A stretch of 9,932 nt of DNA from Alphaproteobacteria bacterium (GTDB lineage Bacteria > Pseudomonadota > Alphaproteobacteria > GCA-2731375). Under the pieces are notes generated by a model that was not told where the DNA came from, made no database searches, and saw nothing but the letters and a program-made list of their open reading frames with translations. Position numbers and translations under genes: made by a program. This document shows, piece by piece, positions 1 to 8,956 of the stretch. Numbering within the stretch: the stretch's first letter is position 1; each line of letters begins with the position of its first letter. Location of the stretch: assembly GCA_028281075.1 (NCBI GenBank), contig JANQKO010000579.1, forward strand, positions 1-9,932, given 5' to 3'.

Positions 1-42
1 TCCGACGCGCGCCGGCCCGAACCGGCCATACGGGAGCGCGCC

Positions 43-999
43 TTGGCGACCGAGACCTATCCCGAGCGGCATGCGCCGTCGTCGATCCCCTGGTGGGCCT
101 GGAGCCGGCTGCGGCACAACCGCAACCTCCTCGGCTTCTGGTTCATGCTGCCGGCCGGCGCCTTCCTGGTGCTGTTCCTGACCTATCCGCTCGGGCTCGG
201 CATCTGGCTCAGCCTGACGGACGCCAAGATCGGGCGGCCCGGCGTCTTCATCGGCCTGGAGAACTTCGAATGGCTGCTGGACGACCCGATATTCTGGCTC
301 TCGGTCTTCAACACCTTCCTCTACACGATCGTCGCCAGCATCCTGAAGTTCGGGCTCGGCTTCTACCTGGCGATCCTGTTGAACAACCACATGCCGTTCA
401 AGGCGTTCATCCGGGCGATCGTGCTGCTGCCGTTCATCGTGCCCACCGTGCTGTCGGCGATCGCCTTCTGGTGGATCTACGATTCCCAGTTCTCGATCAT
501 TTCCTGGACGCTGACGCAGCTCGGCCTGATCACCGAGAACATCAACTTCCTGGGCGAGCCGAACAATGCCCGGGCCTCGGTGATCGCCGCCAACGTCTGG
601 CGCGGCATTCCGTTCGTCGCCATCACGCTGCTGGCCGGCCTGCAGACCATACCGGCCTCCCTCTACGAGGCCTCGACCATCGACGGCGCGTCGCGCTGGC
701 AGATGTTCCGCTACATCACCTATCCCATGCTGACGCCGATCATCGCCGTGGTGATGACGTTTTCCGTGCTGTTCACGTTCACCGACTTCCAGTTGATCTA
801 CGCGATGACCCGCGGTGGCCCGGTGAACGCGACGCACCTGATGGCGACCTTGTCGTTCCAGCGCGCGATCCAGGGCGGCAATCTCGGCGAGGGCGCGGCG
901 ATCTCGACGGCGATGATCCCGTTCCTGCTGGCGGCGATCATGTTCAGCTGGTTCGGCCTGCAGCGCCGCAAGTGGCAGCAGGGCGAAGGCGACGATTGA
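43..999 (+). CDS. CUT1-type carbohydrate ABC transporter permease, MalF/UgpA-like
   Basis: Inner-membrane subunit of an ATP-driven importer of the carbohydrate uptake (CUT1) family; it forms half of the translocation channel with the next gene product. The 318-residue protein has hydrophobic segments near residues 32-58, 84-113, 122-146, 177-203, 229-255 and 286-305, the usual six-helix pattern. The EAA loop that docks the ATPase begins at E209 (E-A-S-T-I-D-G) and ends at the proline of Y227-P228. The family-typical R-G-G-P follows at 257-260. The TTG at 43 has an upstream GGAG (33-36) at 6 nt spacing, but this frame is open to base 1, so an earlier start outside the window is possible. The first in-frame ATG (145) would cut into helix 1. 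The next gene begins 33 bp later, so the two are surely cotranscribed. The substrate cannot be told from sequence alone. Fairly sure of family, unsure of start. Confidence 0.9.
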   Translation: MATETYPERHAPSSIPWWAWSRLRHNRNLLGFWFMLPAGAFLVLFLTYPLGLGIWLSLTDAKIGRPGVFIGLENFEWLLDDPIFWLSVFNTFLYTIVASILKFGLGFYLAILLNNHMPFKAFIRAIVLLPFIVPTVLSAIAFWWIYDSQFSIISWTLTQLGLITENINFLGEPNNARASVIAANVWRGIPFVAITLLAGLQTIPASLYEASTIDGASRWQMFRYITYPMLTPIIAVVMTFSVLFTFTDFQLIYAMTRGGPVNATHLMATLSFQRAIQGGNLGEGAAISTAMIPFLLAAIMFSWFGLQRRKWQQGEGDD

Positions 1000-1032
1000 G
1001 GCGACGGGAACCGTGACGGAGGCGGGCTGACC

Positions 1033-1974
1033 ATGGCCGAGCAGGTTTCGACGGGCGGACGCAAGCTGCCGAAGGAAATGACCTGGGCGCAGCGCTGGAG
1101 CCAGCGGCGCCGCGACCAGCAGGAGGGCATGGACTATCTGACCACCCTGCCCCAGCGCATGGTCATCGTCTATATCCCGGTCGCCCTGTTCGTGATCATC
1201 CTGCTGTTCCCGTTCTACTGGATGGGCCTGACCAGCATCAAGCCGAACGCCGAGCTGATCGATCTCGAAAACCACAATCCGTGGTGGGTGATCAATCCGA
1301 CGCTGGAGCATTACGCCCGGCTGCTGCTGGAAACCGACTATCCGTCCTGGATGTGGAACACCATGATGGTGGCCGTGGTCTCGACCTTTCTGTCGATCGT
1401 TGCCAGTGTGATGGCGGCCTATGCCATCGTGCGCATCCGCTACAGCGGATCGAACACCGTCGGCGGGCTGATCTTCCTGGCCTACCTGGTGCCGCCCAGC
1501 ATCCTGTTCATTCCGCTCGCCATCGTGGTCTTCAATTACGGCCTGTTCGACACGCCGATGGCGCTGATCCTGACCTATCCGACGATCCTGATCCCGTTCA
1601 GCACCTGGCTGCTGATGGGCTATTTCAAGTCGATTCCCTACGAGCTGGAGGAATGCGCCCTGATCGACGGCGCCAGCCGGGCGCAGATCCTGGTCAAGAT
1701 CGTGCTGCCCTTGTCGATCCCCGGCATCATCTCGGCCGGCATCTTCGCCTTCACGCTGTGCTGGAACGAGTTCATCTACGCGCTGACCTTCATCTCGTCC
1801 TCGGAGAAGAAGACGGTGCCGGTGGCGGTGCTGAACGAGCTGGTCGACGGCGACATCTATCACTGGGGCGCGCTGATGGCCGGTGCCCTGCTGGGCTCGG
1901 TGCCGGTGGCGCTGGTCTATTCCTTCTTCGTCGAGCACTACGTCTCGTCGATGACCGGCGCCGTGAAGGAATAA
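1033..1974 (+). CDS. CUT1-type carbohydrate ABC transporter permease, MalG-like
   Basis: Second channel subunit of the same importer. The 313-residue protein has a polar N-terminal tail of about 40 residues, longer than that of E. coli MalG, then hydrophobic segments near 43-65, 108-133, 142-169, 174-195, 230-252 and 277-300. The EAA loop is visible from E204 (E-L-E-E-C-A-L-I-D-G) to L225-P226, followed by the W-N-E-F motif at 244-247 that is typical of MalG-type partners. The ATG at 1033 is preceded by GGAGG-like purines at 1018-1025. No ATPase follows: the next gene (tgt) comes from the opposite strand and its stop codon lies 3 bp beyond this one. The ATP-binding subunit must therefore be encoded upstream or elsewhere, as with MsmK/UgpC-like ATPases that serve several importers. 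Substrate unknown. Confidence 0.92.
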   Translation: MAEQVSTGGRKLPKEMTWAQRWSQRRRDQQEGMDYLTTLPQRMVIVYIPVALFVIILLFPFYWMGLTSIKPNAELIDLENHNPWWVINPTLEHYARLLLETDYPSWMWNTMMVAVVSTFLSIVASVMAAYAIVRIRYSGSNTVGGLIFLAYLVPPSILFIPLAIVVFNYGLFDTPMALILTYPTILIPFSTWLLMGYFKSIPYELEECALIDGASRAQILVKIVLPLSIPGIISAGIFAFTLCWNEFIYALTFISSSEKKTVPVAVLNELVDGDIYHWGALMAGALLGSVPVALVYSFFVEHYVSSMTGAVKE

Positions 1975-1977
1975 GGC

Positions 1978-3102
1978 CTAATCCGGCTCCCCGTCCCGCT
2001 GCATCGCGCCGAAGTCGGCCGCGAAGGCCGCCAGATCCCCCTCGGCGACGGCGGCGCGCAGGCCGGCCATCAGGTGCTGGTAGTAGGCGAGGTTGTGCCA
2101 GGTCAGCAGCACGGCGCCGAGGATCTCCTTCGACTTCACCAGGTGATGCAGATAGGCCCGGGAATAGTCGCGCGAGGCCGGGCAGTCGAGCGTCTCGTCG
2201 AGCGGCCGCGGGTCGTCGGCATGCCGGGCGTTCTTCAAGTTCAGCGCGCCGTGCCGGGTGAAGGCCTGTCCGGTGCGGCCCGAGCGTGTCGGCAGCACGC
2301 AGTCGAACATGTCGACACCTCTCTGGACGGCGCCGACGAGGTCGCCCGGCTTGCCGACGCCCATCAGGTAGCGCGGCGCGTCCGCCGGCAGATGCGGCAT
2401 CACGTCGTCCAGCACCTGGAACATGGCCGCCTGCCCCTCGCCGACGGCGAGGCCGCCGATGGCGTAGCCGTCGAAGCCGATCGCGGTAAGTGCGGCGGCC
2501 GACTCGGCGCGCAGGCCGGGATAGACGCCGCCCTGGACGATGCCGAACAGGCCATAGCCCGGCCGCTGCTGAAACGCGTCGCGTGAACGGCGCGCCCAGC
2601 GCATGGACAGCCGCATGGACTCGGCGGCGTCCGTCTCACTGGCGGGAAACGGCGTGCATTCATCCAGCACCATGGTGATGTCGGCGTCGAGCAGGCGCTG
2701 AATCTCGACGCTCGACTCCGGCGTCAGGCGGTGCCGTTCGCCGTCGATATGGCTGCGGAAGGTGACGCCGTCCTCGTCCAGCCGGCGCAGGCCGGCGAGC
2801 GACATGACCTGGAAGCCGCCGGAATCGGTCAGGATCGGTCCCGGCCAGTTCATGAAGGCATGCAGGCCGCCCAGCCGCGCGATGCGCTCGGCGCCCGGGC
2901 GCAGCATCAGGTGATAGGTGTTGCCGAGAATGATCTCGGCGCCGGTCCCGGCCACGGCATCCGGCGTCATCGCCTTGACCGTCGCCGCCGTGCCCACCGG
3001 CATGAAGGCGGGTGTATGAATGACGCCGTGCGCCGTGCGCAGGCGGCCGGTCCGGGCCAGGCCGTCCCGTGCCGTCAGGGTGTAGCCGAAGGCGGCGGTC
3101 AT
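1978..3102 (-). CDS. tgt: tRNA-guanine transglycosylase (queuine/preQ1 tRNA-ribosyltransferase)
   Basis: Exchanges guanine-34 for preQ1 in the anticodon of tRNAs for Asp, Asn, His and Tyr (GUN anticodons), the step before QueA in queuosine synthesis. The 374-residue, full-length TIM-barrel protein has the T-D-S-G-G-F-Q motif with catalytic D93, D147 in the D-E-C-T-P-F-P base-recognition loop, G-I-V-Q-G-G at 187-192, L-A-V-G-E-G at 218-223, and the nucleophile D264 in G-V-D-M-F-D. The C-terminal zinc site is unusual. The family pattern C-x-C-x2-C...H reads L305-x-C307-x2-S310...H336, so two of three cysteines are replaced while R-D-Y-S-R-A-Y-L-H-H around them is intact. The start ATG overlaps the queA stop (ATGA), indicating translational coupling. 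It is the last gene of the minus-strand cluster and converges on the permease gene. Identity is certain; zinc binding is in doubt. Confidence 0.97.
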   Translation of the reverse strand: MTAAFGYTLTARDGLARTGRLRTAHGVIHTPAFMPVGTAATVKAMTPDAVAGTGAEIILGNTYHLMLRPGAERIARLGGLHAFMNWPGPILTDSGGFQVMSLAGLRRLDEDGVTFRSHIDGERHRLTPESSVEIQRLLDADITMVLDECTPFPASETDAAESMRLSMRWARRSRDAFQQRPGYGLFGIVQGGVYPGLRAESAAALTAIGFDGYAIGGLAVGEGQAAMFQVLDDVMPHLPADAPRYLMGVGKPGDLVGAVQRGVDMFDCVLPTRSGRTGQAFTRHGALNLKNARHADDPRPLDETLDCPASRDYSRAYLHHLVKSKEILGAVLLTWHNLAYYQHLMAGLRAAVAEGDLAAFAADFGAMQRDGEPD

Positions 3103-4130
3103 GCGGCGGCCGGATGCAGAAGCGTCGCGTCGCCGTAGGAATAGAACCGGTAGCGGCCGGCCTGGGCGTGCGCATAGGCGGCGCGAATGCGGTCCAGTCC
3201 GGCAAAGGCCGCGACCAGCATGACAAGGGTCGAGCGCGGCAGGTGGAAGTTGGTGAACAGCAGGTCGACCGCCCGGAACCGGTAGCCCGGCGTGATGAAG
3301 ATGTCGGTCTCGCCGTCGAAGGGATGGACGCGGCCGTCGCCGTCGACCGCGGTTTCCAGCAACCGCAGGCTGGTCGTGCCGATGGCGACCACGCGGCCGC
3401 CGGCGCCGCGGGCCGCGTTGATGGCATCCGCCGTCGCCGGCGTGATCTCGCCGATCTCGCTGTGCATGTGGTGATCGTCCGTATCGTCGACATTGACCGG
3501 CAGGAACGTGCCGGCGCCGACATGGAGCGTCAGCGTCGCCCGGCGAACACCGTTCGCGGCCAGCCGGTCGAGCAGGTCCTGGCTGAAATGCAGGCCTGCC
3601 GTCGGCGCCGCGACCGCGCCCTCCCGGGCGGCGAACACGGTCTGGTAGTCATCGATGTCCTGGCGGTCCGGCTGCCGCCGCTTGCGGATATAGGGTGGCA
3701 GCGGGGTCTGGCCGTGGCGCGCCAGCGCCGCCCGCAGGCCGGCATCGTCCAGGCCGAAGTCGAGCTCGACCTCGGCGCCGTCGCGCGCGCGCACCCGCGC
3801 CGCGAAATCGGTGCCGAAGCTGACCGTGTCGCCGGGGGCGAGCCGTCGCGCCGGCTTGGCGAAGGCGCGCCAGCGGCCCGGTCCCTGCCGCTTGTGCAGG
3901 GTGACCTCGACGGCGGCGCCGTCGCGGCGGCCCGACAACTGGGCCGGAATGACGCGCGTATCGTTGCAGACGATGACATCGCCGGGCCGCAGCAGGTCCG
4001 GCAGGTCGCCGACATGCCGGTCGCGCAGGTCCTCGTCCACGACAAGCAGACGCGCCGCCTCGGGCGGCGTGCGGGGACGCGTCGCGATCAGGTCCGGATC
4101 GAGCCGGAAATCGAAATCATCGACACGCAT
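3099..4130 (-). CDS. queA: S-adenosylmethionine:tRNA ribosyltransferase-isomerase
   Basis: Transfers and isomerises the ribosyl part of S-adenosylmethionine onto preQ1 in tRNA, giving epoxyqueuosine; cytoplasmic. The 343-residue protein is close to the usual length and has the family blocks in order: M-R-V-D-D-F-D-F at the N terminus, N-D-T-R-V-I-P-A at 56-63, P-P-Y-I at 145-148, A-P-T-A-G-L-H-F at 175-182, H-V-G-A-G-T-F-L-P-V at 203-212, M-H-S-E at 222-225, G-T-T-S-L-R at 251-256, F-D-G-E-T-D-I-F-I at 271-279, N-F-H-L-P-R-S-T-L at 294-302, and Y-R-F-Y-S-Y-G-D at 327-334. The ATG at 4130 is chosen because E. coli QueA begins at the same motif; the frame is open further upstream (to 4235) but would overlap the cyclophilin gene. 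A perfect GC hairpin lies 7 nt before this ATG and no strong Shine-Dalgarno is free of it. Its stop overlaps the tgt start. Confidence 0.96.
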   Translation of the reverse strand: MRVDDFDFRLDPDLIATRPRTPPEAARLLVVDEDLRDRHVGDLPDLLRPGDVIVCNDTRVIPAQLSGRRDGAAVEVTLHKRQGPGRWRAFAKPARRLAPGDTVSFGTDFAARVRARDGAEVELDFGLDDAGLRAALARHGQTPLPPYIRKRRQPDRQDIDDYQTVFAAREGAVAAPTAGLHFSQDLLDRLAANGVRRATLTLHVGAGTFLPVNVDDTDDHHMHSEIGEITPATADAINAARGAGGRVVAIGTTSLRLLETAVDGDGRVHPFDGETDIFITPGYRFRAVDLLFTNFHLPRSTLVMLVAAFAGLDRIRAAYAHAQAGRYRFYSYGDATLLHPAAA

Positions 4131-4137
4131 GCGTTTC

Positions 4138-4158
4138 GCCGGCCGGTATCCGGCCGGC
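4138..4158 (-). promoter_or_regulatory. GC-rich perfect hairpin before the queA start codon
   Basis: The arms GCCGGCCGG (4138-4146) and CCGGCCGGC (4150-4158) are exact reverse complements around a TAT loop, giving a 9-bp all-GC stem. It fills nearly half of the 46-bp gap between the cyclophilin stop and queA. In the minus-strand mRNA it ends 7 nt before the queA ATG, covering the region where a Shine-Dalgarno would sit. There is no T-tract after it, so a simple intrinsic terminator is unlikely. It could limit queA translation, stabilise or mark an mRNA processing point, or be a chance product of high G+C. The structure is seen directly; the role is inferred. Confidence 0.5.
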
Positions 4159-4176
4159 CGTCCCTGCCGTCGCCGG

Positions 4177-4716
4177 CTACTCGATGTCGGCGGCGACGCG
4201 CAGGCTGACGATCTTGTCGGGATCGTCAACGACACCGCTCTGGTCGGTACCCTTTTTCAGGGCGTCGACATGCTCCATGCCGGACGTGACCTGGCCCCAG
4301 ATCGTGTACTGGCCGTCGAGCCAGGGCGCCGCCTTGTAGACGATGAAGAACTGGCTGTCGGCGCTGTCCGGATTCTGGGACCGGGCCATCGACACCGTGC
4401 CGCGCAGATGCTTCTCGCGCGAGAACTCGGCCTTCAGGTTCTTGCCCGAGCCGCCGGTGCCGGTGCCCGTCGGGTCGCCGCCCTGGGCCATGAAACCGTC
4501 GATCACGCGATGGAAGACGATGCCGTCATAGAATTCCTGACGCACCAGCTCCTTGATGCGGGCGACATGGTTCGGCGCGAGGTCGGGGCGCATCTCGATG
4601 ACGACGCGGCCGCCTTCGAGCTCCAAGTAGAGGGTGTTTTCCAAGTCCGCTGCAACTCCCTTTGCGATGGGCAGAAGCGCGAACAGGGTCAAGGCAACAA
4701 ATAGTCTTGTGAACAT
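4177..4716 (-). CDS. Secreted cyclophilin-type peptidyl-prolyl cis-trans isomerase
   Basis: Catalyses cis-trans isomerisation of proline peptide bonds, probably in the periplasm. The 179-residue protein begins with a signal peptide: a short basic start, a hydrophobic stretch at about 5-17, and a likely cut after V21-A22-A23. A single cyclophilin domain follows: F-H-R-V-I with the catalytic R70, G-F-M-A-Q-G-G-D at 74-81, G-T-G-T-G-G at 84-89, V-S-M-A-R at 108-112, S-Q-F-F-I at 121-125, and W-L-D-G at 132-135. The ATG at 4716 is chosen because the frame upstream of it has no signal-peptide character and would overlap coaD. Its Shine-Dalgarno is weak, so coupling to coaD (28 bp upstream) is likely. 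Cyclophilin genes beside queA are, to my knowledge, common in alphaproteobacteria; a direct functional link to queuosine is not evident. The family is certain; the exact gene name (ppiA or another) is not. Confidence 0.94.
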   Translation of the reverse strand: MFTRLFVALTLFALLPIAKGVAADLENTLYLELEGGRVVIEMRPDLAPNHVARIKELVRQEFYDGIVFHRVIDGFMAQGGDPTGTGTGGSGKNLKAEFSREKHLRGTVSMARSQNPDSADSQFFIVYKAAPWLDGQYTIWGQVTSGMEHVDALKKGTDQSGVVDDPDKIVSLRVAADIE

Positions 4717-4744
4717 GCGCTTAGCCAGGTTGTTGAATGGAGGG

Positions 4745-5281
4745 TCAGTCGCCGGCCGTTCCGGTGCCGCCGGCCGGGGGCCGGCCGAAACGGTCGAGAA
4801 GCTCGGCCTCGACCCGTGGCGAGACGAATTCGCCGACATCGCCGCCGAGGCGGGCGATCTCTTTCACCAGCCGCGAGGCGATGAACTGATACTTGTCGGT
4901 CGCCATCAGGAAGACCGTTTCGATGTCCGGGTTCAGCCGGTCGTTCATGCCGACCATCTGGAACTCGTACTCGAAGTCGGAAACGGCGCGCAGGCCGCGA
5001 ATGATGATGCGGGCGTTCTGCTCCATGGCGAAGTGCATGAGCAGGTTGTCGAACGGCTTGACGTGGATGATGGTGCCGTCGCGGTTGTTCAGGTACTGCA
5101 GCTCCCGCGTCACCATCTGCACCCGCTCTTCCAGATTGAACAGCGGGCCCTTGTCGGCATTGACCGCGACGCCGACGATCAGCAGATCCACCATCTTGGT
5201 GGCCCGTTCGATGATGTCGCGGTGCCCTTCGGTGATGGGGTCGAAGGTGCCGGGATACAGTCCGATACGTTGCGTGGCCAC
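4745..5281 (-). CDS. coaD: Phosphopantetheine adenylyltransferase
   Basis: Joins 4'-phosphopantetheine and ATP to give dephospho-CoA and pyrophosphate, the penultimate step of coenzyme A synthesis; cytoplasmic hexamer in known members. The 178-residue protein carries the nucleotidyltransferase signature G-T-F-D-P-I-T-E-G-H at 11-20 (H20 is the key catalytic histidine; E18 replaces the common Asn of E. coli), R-G-L-R-A-V-S-D-F-E-Y-E at 95-106, and S-R-L-V-K-E at 136-141, equivalent to the S-S-L-V-K-E motif. The C-terminal tail rich in Gly and Pro (about 166-178) is longer than in E. coli CoaD. The start is GTG at 5281, with GGAGG five nt upstream; no in-frame ATG precedes the conserved Y-P-G-T-F-D-P. 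It sits 60 bp after gyrA in the same direction and is probably cotranscribed with it. Confidence 0.97.
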   Translation of the reverse strand: MATQRIGLYPGTFDPITEGHRDIIERATKMVDLLIVGVAVNADKGPLFNLEERVQMVTRELQYLNNRDGTIIHVKPFDNLLMHFAMEQNARIIIRGLRAVSDFEYEFQMVGMNDRLNPDIETVFLMATDKYQFIASRLVKEIARLGGDVGEFVSPRVEAELLDRFGRPPAGGTGTAGD

Positions 5282-5341
5282 GTCGGCCTCCGTCGTCAGC
5301 CTTGTCGTTATGTGCCGTGCCTGTTCATGTGACGCGGCCGG

Positions 5342-8086
<2,745 letters not shown>

Positions 8087-8135
8087 GCGGGGGCCGTCAG
8101 ATCAGCAGCGGGAGGCTGTCGGTAGATGGCGGAAA

Positions 8136-8156
8136 CGCGGGCGTATCGGGCCCGCG
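8136..8156 (-). promoter_or_regulatory. Hairpin in the predicted gyrA 5' leader
   Basis: CGCGGGC (8136-8142) and GCCCGCG (8150-8156) pair perfectly around a 7-nt loop. It lies about 50 nt before the gyrA GTG and would be in the transcript if the promoter proposed at 8182-8210 is used. It may affect leader stability or translation. Seven GC pairs in DNA this rich in G+C can occur by chance, so the role is open. Confidence 0.35.
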
Positions 8157-8181
8157 AATCGCTCGAGTTTGCATAGGCCCG

Positions 8182-8210
8182 TGTATAGCAATTCGCGCCC
8201 CCAACGGCAA
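8182..8210 (-). promoter_or_regulatory. Predicted sigma70-type promoter for gyrA
   Basis: Read on the minus strand, TTGCCG (8210-8205; 4 of 6 matches to TTGACA) and TATACA (8187-8182; 4 of 6 to TATAAT) are separated by exactly 17 bp. Transcription would start near 8175, leaving a leader of about 89 nt before the gyrA GTG. The surroundings are less G+C-rich than the rest of the intergenic region. Prediction from sequence only. Confidence 0.45.
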
Positions 8211-8251
8211 CTTTCGCAGGTGCAGCAACAAGGGCGGCGCGGGGGCCGGCC

Positions 8252-8267
8252 GTTGACCCAGGTCAAC
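8252..8267 (+). promoter_or_regulatory. FNR/FixK/DNR-type (Crp-Fnr family) operator
   Basis: GTTGACC and GGTCAAC are exact inverted repeats around a 2-bp centre (8259-8260). The core TTGAC-N4-GTCAA is the form recognised by Fnr, FixK, Dnr and NnrR regulators of low-oxygen and nitric-oxide responses in proteobacteria. The centre is 87 bp before the hpf-csd ATG. If it acts at the classic -41.5 position, transcription starts near 8301 with a leader of about 46 nt, and CAGACT at 8290-8295 would be a weak -10. It lies about 85 bp upstream of the proposed gyrA start, so control of gyrA is less likely but not excluded. The palindrome is direct observation; the regulator is inferred. Confidence 0.6.
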
Positions 8268-8346
8268 CCGGACGGCCGCCTGTTCGGGCCAGACTGGCGG
8301 CTGTCCCGGACCCGGGACGGTCACGTTCAAAAGGTAGTATCAGGTG

Positions 8347-8907
8347 ATGGAAAATCTCCCCGAGATTGTCTTCGAAGGCATGCCGCCGTCCGAGGCGGTC
8401 AGAGATCGCGTCGAGGCGGAAATCGCCAAGCTGTCGCGGTTTCACGACCGGATCACGGCCTGCCGCGTGGTGATCACCGCGCCGCACCGGCATCACCACA
8501 AGGGCAAGCTCTATGACGCCCGCATCCATCTGACCCTGCCGGGCCAGCGCGACGTGATTGTCGGCGGCAGCGCGACGGCCGATCACAGCCACGAGGACGT
8601 CTACGTGGCGATCCGCGACGCCTTTCAGGCCGCGCGTCGGCAGCTCCAGAGCCACGTGCGCAAGCTCGACGGCAAGGTCAAGGCGCACGACGCGCCGCCG
8701 GTCGGGCGGATCGCCCGCCTGTTCCCCGAGCAGGGCTACGGCTTCATCGAGGCGCCGGACCAGCGCGAGGTCTATTTCCACCGCAATGCCGTGCGCGACG
8801 ACGGCTTCGATCGGCTCAGCGTCGGCGCCGGCGTGATCTATGTCCAGGAAGAGGGCGAGGACGGCCCGCAGGCCAGGATGGTGCGCCCGATGGGCGCGGG
8901 CGACTAG
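8347..8907 (+). CDS. HPF/RaiA ribosome hibernation factor fused to a cold-shock domain
   Basis: Probably binds the 30S decoding centre to idle ribosomes, with a second nucleic-acid-binding domain added. In 186 residues, about 6-112 match the HPF/RaiA fold: an opening strand and helix (E-A-V-R-D-R-V-E-A-E-I-A-K-L), the H-R-H-H-H-K-G-K-L-Y stretch at 47-56, then H-E-D-V-Y-V-A-I-R-D-A-F at 82-93 with basic helix residues up to about 112. Residues 119-181 form a cold-shock OB-fold: RNP1-like Q-G-Y-G-F-I-E at 129-135, RNP2-like V-Y-F-H at 142-145, and the closing G-P-Q-A. The C-terminal dimerisation domain of long HPF is absent. The ATG at 8347 is chosen; GTG at 8344 is an alternative, with AAGG at 8331-8334 serving either. 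It is transcribed away from gyrA, behind a Crp-Fnr type palindrome. The fusion is clear; its biochemical action is inferred from the two families. Confidence 0.9.
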   Translation: MENLPEIVFEGMPPSEAVRDRVEAEIAKLSRFHDRITACRVVITAPHRHHHKGKLYDARIHLTLPGQRDVIVGGSATADHSHEDVYVAIRDAFQAARRQLQSHVRKLDGKVKAHDAPPVGRIARLFPEQGYGFIEAPDQREVYFHRNAVRDDGFDRLSVGAGVIYVQEEGEDGPQARMVRPMGAGD

Positions 8908-8956
8908 CGCCGGCGGGTGGGGGCGCGGGCCGGCAAGGCCAGCATCAAACGCCCGC
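8908..8956. other. Convergent hpf-csd/ssb intergenic region with GC inverted repeats
   Basis: The two genes converge across 49 bp. Overlapping inverted repeats are present: GCCGGC at 8909-8914 and 8929-8934, and GCGGGC at 8925-8930 with GCCCGC at 8951-8956. They could act as a bidirectional terminator, but no T-run follows on either strand, so an intrinsic terminator is not established. Confidence 0.25.

Noticed and set aside
1281..2261. Plus-strand frame overlapping the second permease and tgt
   Set aside because: Out of frame with a clear permease, highly Arg-rich with no motif; a high-GC shadow.
4131..4235. N-terminal extension of queA
   Set aside because: It would overlap the cyclophilin gene; the conserved QueA N terminus starts at the ATG at 4130, as in E. 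coli.
8097..8330. Minus-strand 77-codon frame in the gyrA leader, considered as a leader peptide
   Set aside because: It covers the predicted gyrA promoter and the palindrome, has no convincing ribosome site, and is a Pro/Arg-rich low-information sequence.
8908..8956. Strong intrinsic terminator between the hibernation-factor gene and ssb
   Set aside because: Inverted repeats exist, but stems are short and there is no T-tract on either strand, so only a low-confidence region note is kept.
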